A DNA stretch of 62,065 bases from JALCSJ01 sp036788835. GTDB lineage: Bacteria; Bacillota; Negativicutes; Acidaminococcales; Acidaminococcaceae. A program made the translations under genes and the position numbers. The notes below the pieces were generated by a model. The model had not been told where the DNA came from. It did not search any database and was given only the letters and a program-made list of their open reading frames with translations. Positions 27,104 through 35,566 of the stretch are shown here, one piece after another; positions within the stretch are counted from its first letter, which is position 1; every line of letters starts with the position of its first letter. The DNA is taken from assembly GCA_036788835.1 (NCBI GenBank), contig DAIQMR010000011.1, positions 1 through 62,065 of the forward strand. Reading direction: 5' to 3'.

Positions 27104-27140
27104 CACCCCACTTCAAATCACTTAGTGATTAAGTGGTGGG
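27104..27140 (-). repeat. Hairpin resembling an IS200/IS605-type end, overlapping the mscS stop codon
   Basis: AATCA/TGATT (27116-27120 with 27126-27130) nested inside CCACTT/AAGTGG (27108-27113 with 27131-27136) gives a compact imperfect hairpin with the TTAG loop and GTGGTGGG flank that I associate with subterminal palindromes of IS200/IS605 elements. No transposase is nearby, so at most this is a relic. The stop codon and last residues of the MscS gene lie inside it. Confidence 0.35.
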
Positions 27141-28199
27141 AGTATGTAACTTGTCAGGCAATTTTTCTACATAGAGGCTGGTGCTGGGAAAGGCGGCGGA
27201 GGTGCCTATTTCTTTAAGGATGTTCATGATGTTTAGATTAATCCGCTCTTTGACTTGGACATAGGAGCCGTAGTCTTTGCAGCTGGTGAAACAGATAACG
27301 TCAATGTCCAGGCTGCTGCTATTCATGTTGGTAAAAGCAACGCTGAGGCCATCGGCTAAAATGTCGTGATCATTTAAAAGCAGCTTATGAATTTTACTTA
27401 CCAGTTCCTCCATTTGTTGGGGAGTAGTGTCATAGGTGACGCCTAAGGTAAAGTTTATGCGGCGACTTTCTCTGTTACTGTAATTCACAATGGAAGTGTT
27501 GGTGATAATGGAATTGGGGATGTAGACAAGAGCCTGGGGAAAGGTCCGCACGGAAGTACTGCGGAAATCAATTTTTTCCACGGTACCTTCTATATCACGG
27601 CAGATAATCCAGTCGCCAACTTTGAACGGTTTATCAACAAGAATAACTAAGCCGGCAAAAATATTGGAAAGAGAATCTTTGGCCGCTAAAGAAAAAGCTA
27701 AACCACCGATGGACAAGCCTGCTACAAAGCCGCTTACGTTAATGTCCCAGGCTCCTAACAGACTGGCAATGCCAAGGAGAATGAGTATAGTGTGAATACA
27801 GGTTGAAAGTATGTTGGAAAGTGACAGGTCGATACTGACGCCGTTCCGTTTTAAAATATAAATGAAAAGGTCGTTGGTGGAAGAAGACAGGTTATAAGCA
27901 ATCCAGTAGAAGCAGAAAATTAAAAAGGAATGAGCACTGTTTCGTACTACAGGATATACCAGAAAATACGATAAAGGCGAAACATTCAAGGCTGTACAAA
28001 AGGCAATGGTAAAAATAATGCAGCGCACCGGAATACGAAAAGCCATAATCAGGTTGGTACCTGCCGGCAAATTAAGCTTTTTGATGAGATACTTCAATAA
28101 GGCTTCAAAAAGCCAGTGCAAGCCGCCCCAGACCACCAGAAAACCTACAAAAATGACAACCGGCTGTAGCCAGGGATATAATTTAGTTATGCTATCCAT
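27129..28199 (-). CDS. MscS-family small-conductance mechanosensitive channel
   Basis: Releases solutes on osmotic downshock through the cytoplasmic membrane. The 356-residue product has about five hydrophobic segments, followed by the pore-lining helix rich in Gly/Ala (AGLSIGGLAFSLAAKDSL) and the beta domain FKVGDWIICRDIEGTVEKIDFRSTSVRT typical of MscS. It is longer than E. coli MscS because of extra N-terminal segments, as in YnaI-like members. The start at 28199 has GGAGG five bases upstream. The last residues (HTPTT) are encoded by a palindromic element, so the original C-terminus may have been replaced. Confidence 0.9.
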   Translation of the reverse strand: MDSITKLYPWLQPVVIFVGFLVVWGGLHWLFEALLKYLIKKLNLPAGTNLIMAFRIPVRCIIFTIAFCTALNVSPLSYFLVYPVVRNSAHSFLIFCFYWIAYNLSSSTNDLFIYILKRNGVSIDLSLSNILSTCIHTILILLGIASLLGAWDINVSGFVAGLSIGGLAFSLAAKDSLSNIFAGLVILVDKPFKVGDWIICRDIEGTVEKIDFRSTSVRTFPQALVYIPNSIITNTSIVNYSNRESRRINFTLGVTYDTTPQQMEELVSKIHKLLLNDHDILADGLSVAFTNMNSSSLDIDVICFTSCKDYGSYVQVKERINLNIMNILKEIGTSAAFPSTSLYVEKLPDKLHTPTT

Positions 28200-28277
28200 A
28201 GGGACCTCCAACAATAAATGCAAATGTAATTCACATAATTTTACCATTATGGCTAGTTTCCTGCAAGAAAAATATGA

Positions 28278-28380
28278 TATAATCTAGATTCATAGATAGC
28301 ATTACAAAATAACCTAAGGAGTCAATTGTATCATGGGTATTAACAAGCCGATGAGATAACGATTTTATACCTTATTTTGT
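28278..28380 (+). promoter_or_regulatory. Promoter and structured leader of the CHAD gene
   Basis: A TATAAT box (28278-28283) is followed by a leader in which ACAAAATAA (28304-28312) can pair perfectly with TTATTTTGT (28372-28380), enclosing about 59 bases that include internal complementarity. It ends 33 bases before the CHAD start codon. I do not recognise a known riboswitch class in it. Confidence 0.35.
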
Positions 28381-28412
28381 TAAGGTAAATATATTATACG
28401 AGGAAAGTGCTG

Positions 28413-29756
28413 ATGAACACTTTATGTTTGCAATTAACAAAAAGCATGAGTCCTGCTGATATTGACAAGAAACTTAATAAAAATTACTTTTTTCCTCAGA
28501 AGGTACAGCTTTGTCAGGAAAAACTCAAAGCAGTAGTGGCGGGGGATAAGGTTAAAATAAAACGGCAATTCAGCAGCCAGGAAATAAAACTTAGGAATTT
28601 GCCTAATGTTACTATGCATATTGAAATAGGTATTGCTGTTTTCCCGGAAAAGGTTTTGGAACAAAGAGATATTTATTTATGCTATGAAAAGGAACAAATC
28701 CCTCAAATGGGGAAAATCACAGCTGCACTTTTGCGTGCTCTGCCATTAATCTTGGTGGAGCCTCGCTTGGACTTCCGTCAGGGACAGGAACAGGGAAGCT
28801 TTTCTCCGCTGCAGATGCCCTGCTATCAGACAGGGACCATGGCCGGGGGAATAAGGGCTCATTTGGGATGGCAAATATATGCTCTTAGTGGGATTTGGTT
28901 GAAATATCTAGCCAATCCTAAGGATAAAGTGATTCTGAGGCAACTGCGGATTAGACTCAGGCGTTTAAGATCCTGTCTGTCTTTTTTCCGTCCGGCCTTT
29001 AAATTAACCGTCTGCACAAAATGGCAGAAAAAATTACGCCAACAGGGACTGGACCTAGGCATACTCAGAGAATTGGATGTTATGCTGATGACCATTGCCC
29101 GCTTGCGGGAGGCTACACCAAATACGGAACATGCTCACGATAAATTACAAGAAATATTTTCTCAAAAACGGGATAATCAATTGGCAAAATTAACAAAGAA
29201 TGTCAATATTTCCCAACAGACAGCTACTCTGACAGGCTTCGTTCTGTGGCTGCAGACAGAACCGCTGCAGGAGAGCTATACAGATAAAAACTTCCAAAAA
29301 TTTATTGGACACAGATTCAAAGGCTGGAGCAAAAAAATCCTGAACATGATGGAAGGAAGCCAGGATTTTTCGGATATGCCTAAAGCCCACAAAACCAGAA
29401 TAGAAATCAAGAAATTTCGCTATGTTCTGCTAAGCTTTCCTGAACTTAATAAAGGGGCTTTGTGTCTTTTGCGAGAGTTGAAAAAACTTCAGGACGTGTT
29501 AGGGTTCCTTCATGATGACTATGTGAACGGAAACTTAGTTAAAGACATGGCCGCCCAAGGGAAAGGCACTTCGGTATACGAAGCAGCGCTTTTTGCCGGA
29601 TGGGAAAGTGCCAAGGTGGAGTCTTCCATAGACACTTTGCGGGAGTTCTGGCAAAAGTTTTGCGGAGATTTGAATACATGGCGACAGAGCCTTATAGCCG
29701 AGAAGCAAACCAAGATAAGCAAGAAAGAAATGCAACGACACATGTTCCCACTATAA
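28413..29756 (+). CDS. CHAD domain protein
   Basis: A 447-residue cytosolic protein. The C-terminal 300 residues form a CHAD domain: conserved basic helices RQLRIRLRRLRSCLSFFRP and later HKTRIEIKKFRYVL, whose Lys/Arg/His patches bind polyphosphate in studied relatives. The N-terminal about 120 residues look like a degenerate CYTH-type region but lack a clear ExExK signature, so I do not assign triphosphatase activity. The start at 28413 has GAGGAA seven bases upstream. It is monocistronic, flanked by a structured leader and a terminator. Confidence 0.85.
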   Translation: MNTLCLQLTKSMSPADIDKKLNKNYFFPQKVQLCQEKLKAVVAGDKVKIKRQFSSQEIKLRNLPNVTMHIEIGIAVFPEKVLEQRDIYLCYEKEQIPQMGKITAALLRALPLILVEPRLDFRQGQEQGSFSPLQMPCYQTGTMAGGIRAHLGWQIYALSGIWLKYLANPKDKVILRQLRIRLRRLRSCLSFFRPAFKLTVCTKWQKKLRQQGLDLGILRELDVMLMTIARLREATPNTEHAHDKLQEIFSQKRDNQLAKLTKNVNISQQTATLTGFVLWLQTEPLQESYTDKNFQKFIGHRFKGWSKKILNMMEGSQDFSDMPKAHKTRIEIKKFRYVLLSFPELNKGALCLLRELKKLQDVLGFLHDDYVNGNLVKDMAAQGKGTSVYEAALFAGWESAKVESSIDTLREFWQKFCGDLNTWRQSLIAEKQTKISKKEMQRHMFPL

Positions 29757-29790
29757 AAAAAGAATGGCGTATATTTGCCATTCTTTTTTT
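29755..29790 (+). terminator. Bidirectional intrinsic terminator between CHAD and ilvC
   Basis: A perfect 14-base-pair stem (29755-29768 with 29777-29790) bounded by seven A and seven T residues, so it can act on both converging transcripts. It begins inside the CHAD stop codon. Confidence 0.85.
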
Positions 29791-29794
29791 GTTG

Positions 29795-30790
29795 CTATTT
29801 TTTCAACCAACTCATCATTTCCCGTAATTGCTTGCCAACTTTTTCCAGAGGATGATTTGCTTCCATTCTCTTAGTGGCAGTGAATCTCGCTTTGCGACCT
29901 GCGCCGAATTCCTGAATGAACTCACTAGCAAAGGTGCCGTCTTGAATTTCATCGAGAACTTTTCTCATTTCCCTACGGGTTTCTTGAGTGATAATTCTCT
30001 TGCCGGTACGATAATCGCCATATTCGGCAGTATTGGAGATGGAATAGCGCATAAAGGAAAAACCGCCGTTATTGATTAGGTCAACGATTAATTTCATTTC
30101 ATGGATACATTCAAAATAAGCCATCTCAGGTTTGTAACCGGCAGCAACCAAGGTGTCGAAACCGGCTTTCATTAATTCGGTAACACCACCGCACAATACA
30201 GCCTGTTCACCAAATAAATCTGTTTCAGTTTCTTCTTTGTAGGTGGTTTCCAAAATACCGGCACGACCTGCACCTATACCGCAGGCATAAGCCAAAGCGT
30301 ATTCTTTAGCTTTGCCTGAATAATTTTGATGGACAGCAATCAAACTGGGAACACCGCGACCTTCCAAATATTGACTGCGTACAGTATGACCGGGACCCTT
30401 AGGAGCTACCATGGTAACATCTATATTTTCAGGGGGATTAACTAATCCGTAATGAATATTGAAACCATGGGCAAACATTAGAATATTGCCGGGTTGCAAA
30501 TTGGGCGCAATATCCTTTTCGTAAACTGCGGGAGCAAGCTCATCAGGGACCAGCATCATAATTACGTCAGCTTTTTTAGCGGCTTCAGCAGGGGGCATAA
30601 CGGGCAAACTTGCTGCGGCAGCTTTTGCACAGCTGGCAGAAGACGGTCTTAAGCCGACAATAACATTCATGCCGCTTTCCTTTAGATTTTGGGCATGAGC
30701 ATGCCCTTGACTGCCGTAACCGATGATGGCTATAGTTTTATCTTTTAGTAAATTCAAATTGCAATCGGTGTCATAATATTTGTTTATCAT
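29795..30790 (-). CDS. ilvC: Ketol-acid reductoisomerase
   Basis: Second step of valine/isoleucine synthesis: isomerisation and NADPH reduction of acetolactate. The 331 residues are a class I enzyme. The Rossmann motif GYGSQGHAHA is at about 24-33, the nucleotide-specificity loop contains GLRPSSAS, and the metal-binding acidic sites lie in the C-terminal knotted domain (FGEQAVLCGGV, then FECIHEMKLIVD). An adjacent GGAGAG site supports the start. It is alone here, without ilvB or ilvD, and is followed by a bidirectional terminator. Confidence 0.96.
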   Translation of the reverse strand: MINKYYDTDCNLNLLKDKTIAIIGYGSQGHAHAQNLKESGMNVIVGLRPSSASCAKAAAASLPVMPPAEAAKKADVIMMLVPDELAPAVYEKDIAPNLQPGNILMFAHGFNIHYGLVNPPENIDVTMVAPKGPGHTVRSQYLEGRGVPSLIAVHQNYSGKAKEYALAYACGIGAGRAGILETTYKEETETDLFGEQAVLCGGVTELMKAGFDTLVAAGYKPEMAYFECIHEMKLIVDLINNGGFSFMRYSISNTAEYGDYRTGKRIITQETRREMRKVLDEIQDGTFASEFIQEFGAGRKARFTATKRMEANHPLEKVGKQLREMMSWLKK

Positions 30791-30910
30791 AATAATACTC
30801 TCCTTAGTTTGGCCTGTTAAGCACTTGTTTTTTGTTAATTTGCTTCATGTGGGACTCGAATTACTGCTTTTTGTCTGCTTATGCTTGTTCTCCTTTCAAT
30901 TTAATATCAT

Positions 30911-30939
30911 ATTATAAACCGTGATTCCTGTGGGAATCA
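30911..30939 (-). promoter_or_regulatory. ilvC promoter with overlapping palindrome
   Basis: Read on the minus strand, TATAAT lies at 30916-30911. The palindrome TGATTCC-CACA-GGAATCA (30939-30922) fills the spacer and weak -35 region, a position suited to a repressor or activator. The 120-base leader to ilvC contains no obvious leader peptide rich in branched-chain codons. Confidence 0.45.
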
Positions 30940-30960
30940 TGGGGAATGTCTTTTAAAATA

Positions 30961-30996
30961 ATAAAAAACAGGCTCTGCTATTTAAGCAGAGCCTGT
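30961..30996 (-). terminator. Intrinsic terminator of the small membrane protein gene
   Basis: A perfect 12-base-pair stem (30968-30979 with 30985-30996) with a five-base loop; on the minus strand it is followed by a T-rich run (30967-30961). It lies 12 bases beyond the stop of the 92-residue gene and upstream of the ilvC promoter. Confidence 0.85.
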
Positions 30997-31008
30997 GTAA
31001 AATCAAAA

Positions 31009-31287
31009 TCATAACCGGAGGCGCTGTTTATATAGCAAATAGTTCTCTGCCAAAATAATAATGACATTAATGAAGTTAATCAAGCTGACCGTATTAACGA
31101 CGTCGAAAGTCAGGCTAATGACTACAGAAAAAATGCACACTACAAAAGCAGTGTGCAAAATAACAGTATTTAAATTAGCTGAACAGGAAGCAGCATGATT
31201 GCAGGCAAAAGCAAACCATTGTTGATGGCAATCATTCATGGCGTTCATGAAATTATAAGAGTGATTAAAAGTAGTGGAATTTTCCAT
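31009..31287 (-). CDS. Small membrane protein of unknown function
   Basis: A 92-residue product that I do not recognise. The N-terminal half is polar with several Asn, His and Cys residues (FNHSYNFMNAMNDCHQQ); the second half is one long or two short membrane segments ending in a basic YKQRLRL tail. The start at 31287 has GGAG eight bases upstream; a longer frame to 31365 has no ribosome site. Its own terminator follows, so it is a single-gene transcript and probably genuinely expressed. Confidence 0.55.
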   Translation of the reverse strand: MENSTTFNHSYNFMNAMNDCHQQWFAFACNHAASCSANLNTVILHTAFVVCIFSVVISLTFDVVNTVSLINFINVIIILAENYLLYKQRLRL

Positions 31288-31430
31288 GGTGCCTGCTCCT
31301 TTGCGAAAGTAAAATATGAACTGATGATAAACGAAAAAGATAACAGTGTCAAGGGAAAATAACAAAAACGCAAAAACATCTTCCCGTGATAGACATGAGT
31401 GTAAAGGAAATTACAAAAACTTGAAATAAG

Positions 31431-32321
31431 TTAAGGCTGGGAGTTCTGGCAAAAGGCCACAGTGAAGTCATAAAAGTTTTTGGCATAAGGTTTTAAAGTG
31501 GTGCTTTCTTCCCAGGAAATGGCTTGTTGCCTTGGAATATACGGCTTAACAATGGGGAGGGCAATGATTTGTTTATCAGGCATAAAGTCAAGCTGATAGC
31601 CACGGGTGGTGGATAAACCAATGCAGGCATTGTTGTGAATACGGCGCATTCGGGACAGATAACTGCCGTCTTCCAATTGAATGTTTTTCAGGCCGGCCAG
31701 ACGCAGCATCAGGTCCTGCCAGTTGGCCATGGAAAAATTAGTGTGATGCAAAGTGAAGAAGGTTTCATTTTCACAGTCACTTAAGTCTATGGTTTTCCGT
31801 TTGGCTAAACGATGCTTTTTATTGACAATGAGCAAGGGCTTTTCTTCGGGGAACAGGGGATGCTGCTGAAAGGTATCTCTTGTGAAGTCATGAGCATTTC
31901 CCAGATAAAAATCAATTTTCAAATCAGGGTCATTCCACATTTTATCGTCTTGCATAAGCAGCACGATAAGCTTAATCATCGGATATTTTTCCCTAAAGGC
32001 TACGAACAAATCATCCCAGTACATGGGATTGGCAATGGCTATGCGTAGCTTATAACTTTTTGAGGTTAATTCATCCACGGCGTCATGAGCTCTTTCCAAT
32101 TGAACCATGGCGTTTTTCACGTATCTGTAGTATAACTTTCCGGTTTCGTTGAGCACAATACCACGGCCCACATGGTCGAAAAGGGGAGCACCCAGCTCTT
32201 TTTCCAATTTCTTGATGGTATGGCTTAGGGCCGGGGTGGAAATCAGTAATTTCTCTGCGGCTCGGCTCAGGTGTTCAGTTTCTGCCACTTCACAAAAATA
32301 TTTTAATTGTAGTAATTCCAT
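31431..32321 (-). CDS. LysR-family transcriptional regulator
   Basis: A 296-residue regulator. The helix-turn-helix region is ELLQLKYFCEVAETEHLSRAA with STPALSHTI as recognition helix, followed by the effector domain. It is divergent from the cation/proton antiporter gene across about 150 bases, so it is the likely regulator of that gene. The start at 32321 has AGGAGGG four bases upstream; the longer frame to 32342 lacks one. The effector is unknown. Confidence 0.88.
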   Translation of the reverse strand: MELLQLKYFCEVAETEHLSRAAEKLLISTPALSHTIKKLEKELGAPLFDHVGRGIVLNETGKLYYRYVKNAMVQLERAHDAVDELTSKSYKLRIAIANPMYWDDLFVAFREKYPMIKLIVLLMQDDKMWNDPDLKIDFYLGNAHDFTRDTFQQHPLFPEEKPLLIVNKKHRLAKRKTIDLSDCENETFFTLHHTNFSMANWQDLMLRLAGLKNIQLEDGSYLSRMRRIHNNACIGLSTTRGYQLDFMPDKQIIALPIVKPYIPRQQAISWEESTTLKPYAKNFYDFTVAFCQNSQP

Positions 32322-32471
32322 AGGCCCTCCTGATTGTTGCATTAAAAGTTAACAACAGTTGCTATAAATAGCCATTATCATTTTTCCCCTTAATGCTATA
32401 ATATACTTAAAGTTTGATAAAAGCAAGGGCGTCCATAAAGGAAAGACCTTGGGAAAAGGGCGTGTAGGGAA

Positions 32472-33743
32472 ATGAGTAATGCATATCTTCTAGACATCAT
32501 AATAATATCTTTTGCAACTGTGCTTTTATCTTTTATTGCACCAAAAATTAAACTTCCTGCTGTAGTGGGTACCATTATGGCAGGACTAATTATCGGGCCT
32601 TCTTTTTTAAATCTTCTTCAGGGTACGGTTTTTATCAGTGAGATTGCCCAAATAGGTGTTATCTTCCTTATGTTTACCGCAGGAATTGAAACAGATATTG
32701 CAGCCATGAAAAAAGTTGGCAAGGCAGGATTCGCCATTGCTTCTTTGGGAGTATTGGCTCCCATCATTCTGGGTGCCTGGGTAGCATATTTTTTTAACGA
32801 CAGCGTGCAGGATACGGCCATGCTGCAAAACGTTTTCGTAGGTGTTGTTTTAACTGCTACTTCCGTAAGTATAACTGTGCAGACCTTACGGGAATTGGGT
32901 AAACTCAATACAGACGTGGGCAATGCCATTCTTGTGGCAGCCGTAATTGACGATGTACTTGGCCTTATCTGCATAACTGTTGTGTCCAGCTTGGTAAATA
33001 AAACAGTCAGCGTCCCTGTGGTGCTCTTAAAGATTGTGGCCTTCTTTATTCTGGCTGCAGTAACAGGAAAACTGGCCCAGCTGTTATTCAATAAAATGGG
33101 CAAGTGGCTGGATCACCGTGCTATTAACGGACCATTTCTTATGGTTCACGTAATTTGCTTCTGTTTTGGTATGGCCTATATTGCAGAAACCTATTTTGGC
33201 GTAGCCGATATAATAGGAGCCTTCTTAGCCGGATTGGTTTTAAGAACAACGCCTTTGGCCAATATTATTGACAGGTATATTCAGCCGGTGTCAGTGGTTT
33301 TCTTAAACCCCATTTTCTTCGCTAACATCGGCTTAAATATAAATTTACACTATATTAGTCCCACCTTGTTTTACTTATCTGCTGCCCTTATTGTAGTGGC
33401 CGTAGTATCTAAACTGATTGGCTGCGGTCTGGGGGCTATGCTTTGCGGCTTCAATTTGAAGAAATCCGTACAAGTTGGCTGCGGTATGATTTGCCGGGGC
33501 GAGGTAGGGCTCATCGCTGCCAACAAAGGCATGGAATTGGGACTAATGCCCAGTAATTTTCTGCCGGCCGTTGTAGTGGTGGTTTGTGCAACTGCCATTA
33601 TTACACCTATCCTCTTGCGGATTACCATGTGTGAGATGCCATCTGCTCATGAGGTTATGCACTGGACATCTGCTGGTTTCCAAAAGCTGCCGGGAGGGCT
33701 TCCCAGAGCCTTGGTTGCCCGTGTTGTTCATAACAAAGTATAA
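32472..33743 (+). CDS. CPA2-family cation:proton antiporter
   Basis: A 423-residue membrane protein with about 12-13 segments of the KefB/NapA type exchanger. The paired-acid ion site appears as VIDDVLGL, and the FLMFTAGIETD and FFANIGLNINL motifs are typical. There is no C-terminal RCK/TrkA_N domain, so nucleotide or glutathione gating as in KefC is unlikely. Na+ or K+ for H+ exchange is the probable role. A TATAAT at 32397-32402 marks its promoter region next to the divergent LysR gene. The ribosome site (AGGG) is weak. Confidence 0.88.
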   Translation: MSNAYLLDIIIISFATVLLSFIAPKIKLPAVVGTIMAGLIIGPSFLNLLQGTVFISEIAQIGVIFLMFTAGIETDIAAMKKVGKAGFAIASLGVLAPIILGAWVAYFFNDSVQDTAMLQNVFVGVVLTATSVSITVQTLRELGKLNTDVGNAILVAAVIDDVLGLICITVVSSLVNKTVSVPVVLLKIVAFFILAAVTGKLAQLLFNKMGKWLDHRAINGPFLMVHVICFCFGMAYIAETYFGVADIIGAFLAGLVLRTTPLANIIDRYIQPVSVVFLNPIFFANIGLNINLHYISPTLFYLSAALIVVAVVSKLIGCGLGAMLCGFNLKKSVQVGCGMICRGEVGLIAANKGMELGLMPSNFLPAVVVVVCATAIITPILLRITMCEMPSAHEVMHWTSAGFQKLPGGLPRALVARVVHNKV

Positions 33744-33782
33744 ATCGGTTGCCTCCGTTTGGAAACGCCTTACTCTTTTCTC

Positions 33783-33844
33783 AAAAGAAGAAACAGGTAC
33801 ATTTGCAACACTTTCAGGGTGTTCCAAATGTACCTGTTTCTTTT
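33783..33844 (+). repeat. Palindromic repeat, copy A, between the antiporter and thiC
   Basis: GAAACAGGTACATTTG (33790-33805) pairs perfectly with 33825-33840 over 16 bases, and AACAC/GTGTT pairs inside, making a long hairpin with T-rich flanks. Each half resembles the repeat found at 53565 and 58594. It sits between convergent genes and probably also terminates both transcripts. Confidence 0.75.
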
Positions 33845-33880
33845 GTACATAATCTTATGAAAAAAAGCAGCTGCTTAAAG

Positions 33881-35200
33881 TTATTTCTTAGCTTTTCTCT
33901 TAGACTTTTTCTTAGCTTCGTCCAGGTATTGGCCGGCGATTTTCACGGCACAATAGTCTCCGCACATAGAGCAGTATTCATCTGTGCTCTTATTCTTGGC
34001 AGCTCTGACTTTCTTGGCTTGAACAGGGTCAATGGCTAAGTCTAATTGTTTCTTCCAATCCAAAGCTTTGCGAGCCTTGGCCATCTTTAAATCCCATTCC
34101 ATAGCACCGGGTACGCCCTTCACGATATCGGCAGCGTGTCCCGCAATACGGGTGGCAATAACGCCGGCTCTTACGTCTTCGATATCAGGAAGCCCCAAAT
34201 GTTCGGCAGGAGTTACGTAGCACAGAAAGTCCGCACCGGAGCAGGCAGCTAAGGTGCCGCCGATGGCTGAGGTAATGTGATCGTAACCGGGAGCCACGTC
34301 TGTAACCAAGGGCCCTAATACATAGAAGGGAGCGCCATGGCACAGGGATTTTTGTAGTTCCATATTGGCTGCGATTTGGTTATAGGGAACGTGGCCGGGA
34401 CCTTCTACCATAACCTGTACACCGGCATCCCAAGCTCTTTGGGTCAATTCGCCCAAGTTGATTAGTTCCTGAATCTGTCCTCTGTCTGTAGCATCCGCCA
34501 GGCAGCCGGGCCGCAAGCCATCGCCTAAACTAATGGTTACATCATATTTGGCACAGATAGCCAAAATTTCATCGTAGTATTCATAGAAAGGATTTTCTTG
34601 ACCGTTGTGGAGCATCCAGCCGGCCAGGAAGGAACCGCCCCTGCTGACAATGTCCATCACACGGCCTTCCTGAATCAAAGCGCCCAGGGATTTTTTGTTA
34701 ATGCCGCAGTGCATGGTCATGAAATCTGCGCCGTCTTTAGCCTGTTCTTCTATAGTAGCAAAAATATCTTCCTTGGTCATGTCAACTACTTTGCCGTGGG
34801 CTTTAATAGCATTAACGGTAGCTTGATAAATAGGAACAGTACCCACCATGACGGTAGATGCTTTAATGGTAGCACGACGGGACTTATCAATATTGTTGCC
34901 TGTGGACAAGTCCATGACAGCGTCCGCACCGGCTTCAATAGCAGCTTTGAGCTTAGCTAATTCCGGTTTCGGATCAGGATATGCAGACGATGTACCGATA
35001 TTGGCATTAACTTTTGTGGACAAACCTTTGCCTACGCCTCTAGCCACAATGTTTTTGTGGTTGATATTAGCAGGAATGGCAATGGTACCTTCTGCTACTC
35101 TGTCTCTGATAATTTCCGCAGGAAGATGCTCTTGTTTGGCTACAGCCTTCATTTGTTTGGTGATGATACCCTTGCGGGCCGCTTGCATTTGTGTTTGCAT
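33881..35200 (-). CDS. thiC: Phosphomethylpyrimidine synthase
   Basis: Radical-SAM enzyme that rearranges aminoimidazole ribotide to the hydroxymethylpyrimidine phosphate of thiamine. The 439 residues are typical of the short bacterial/anaerobe form. The C-terminal cluster motif CSMCGDYCAVK (CxxCx4C) binds the 4Fe-4S cluster. The substrate motifs NANIGTSSAYPD and EGPGHVPYNQI are intact. A GGAGG site lies ten bases before the ATG. Control is by the TPP riboswitch immediately upstream. No other thiamine genes are in the window. Confidence 0.96.
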   Translation of the reverse strand: MQTQMQAARKGIITKQMKAVAKQEHLPAEIIRDRVAEGTIAIPANINHKNIVARGVGKGLSTKVNANIGTSSAYPDPKPELAKLKAAIEAGADAVMDLSTGNNIDKSRRATIKASTVMVGTVPIYQATVNAIKAHGKVVDMTKEDIFATIEEQAKDGADFMTMHCGINKKSLGALIQEGRVMDIVSRGGSFLAGWMLHNGQENPFYEYYDEILAICAKYDVTISLGDGLRPGCLADATDRGQIQELINLGELTQRAWDAGVQVMVEGPGHVPYNQIAANMELQKSLCHGAPFYVLGPLVTDVAPGYDHITSAIGGTLAACSGADFLCYVTPAEHLGLPDIEDVRAGVIATRIAGHAADIVKGVPGAMEWDLKMAKARKALDWKKQLDLAIDPVQAKKVRAAKNKSTDEYCSMCGDYCAVKIAGQYLDEAKKKSKRKAKK

Positions 35201-35225
35201 ATTTACAACGCCTCCATAATAAAAT

Positions 35226-35251
35226 AACCGCAGCCTAGGTAGGTTGCGGTT
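35226..35251 (-). terminator. Hairpin between the TPP aptamer and thiC
   Basis: On the minus strand AACCGCAACCT and AGGCTGCGGTT pair with one A-C mismatch around a four-base loop and are followed by a T-rich but interrupted run. It is probably the terminator half of the riboswitch expression platform. Confidence 0.55.
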
Positions 35252-35274
35252 CTAACCAAAAAAAATAACCAACC

Positions 35275-35342
35275 ACTTTCCTACGACGGTATTACCCGTG
35301 TCAGGTTCGAAGGGTTAATCTCAGCTAACAGCTCCCCTAGTG
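35275..35342 (-). promoter_or_regulatory. TPP (THI-box) riboswitch of thiC
   Basis: Read on the minus strand the region carries the class signatures in order: GGGGAGC at the 5' side, CTGAGA (35324-35319), a CGAACCTGA segment (35309-35301), GGGTAATACC, and GTAGGAAAG at the 3' end. These are the conserved pyrimidine- and pyrophosphate-binding parts of the thiamine pyrophosphate aptamer. High TPP should switch thiC off, here probably through the hairpin at 35226-35251. Confidence 0.93.
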
Positions 35343-35458
35343 ACAAAGACAGTTTAACAAAAATAGCGAGGAAATACAACTATTTTTCTGTAATTGTTAT
35401 ATTTTTTTTGAGGATTTGTGAAATTTTTGAATTGTAGTGAAATTTGGAAAAATTTAGT

Positions 35459-35487
35459 TTTACTTTGGTAAAAATTTAGTATATACT
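35459..35487 (+). promoter_or_regulatory. Probable promoter of the pyruvate:ferredoxin oxidoreductase gene
   Basis: TTTACT (35459-35464), a 17-base spacer and TATACT (35482-35487) in an A/T-rich stretch give a leader of about 75 bases. The match is moderate. Confidence 0.35.
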
Positions 35488-35566
35488 AGAAACCGATGAG
35501 GGGGATTTTAGTTTTTTAAGTTCCCTTGATGCAAAGCATTATACTTTAGAAAGTGGGGCTTTAGTA

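Noticed and set aside
30791..30910. Leader peptide upstream of ilvC
   Set aside because: After the AAAGGAG-like sequence no ATG, GTG or TTG opens a frame enriched in Ile, Leu or Val codons.
31009..31365. Longer 118-residue version of the small membrane protein
   Set aside because: The extra N-terminus lacks a ribosome site and would add a second unrelated hydrophobic stretch; the ATG at 31287 has a proper GGAG site.
33586..33852. 88-codon frame overlapping the antiporter 3' end
   Set aside because: It is an out-of-frame reading of the antiporter gene that ends in the palindromic repeat; no ribosome site and cysteine-rich nonsense at the end.
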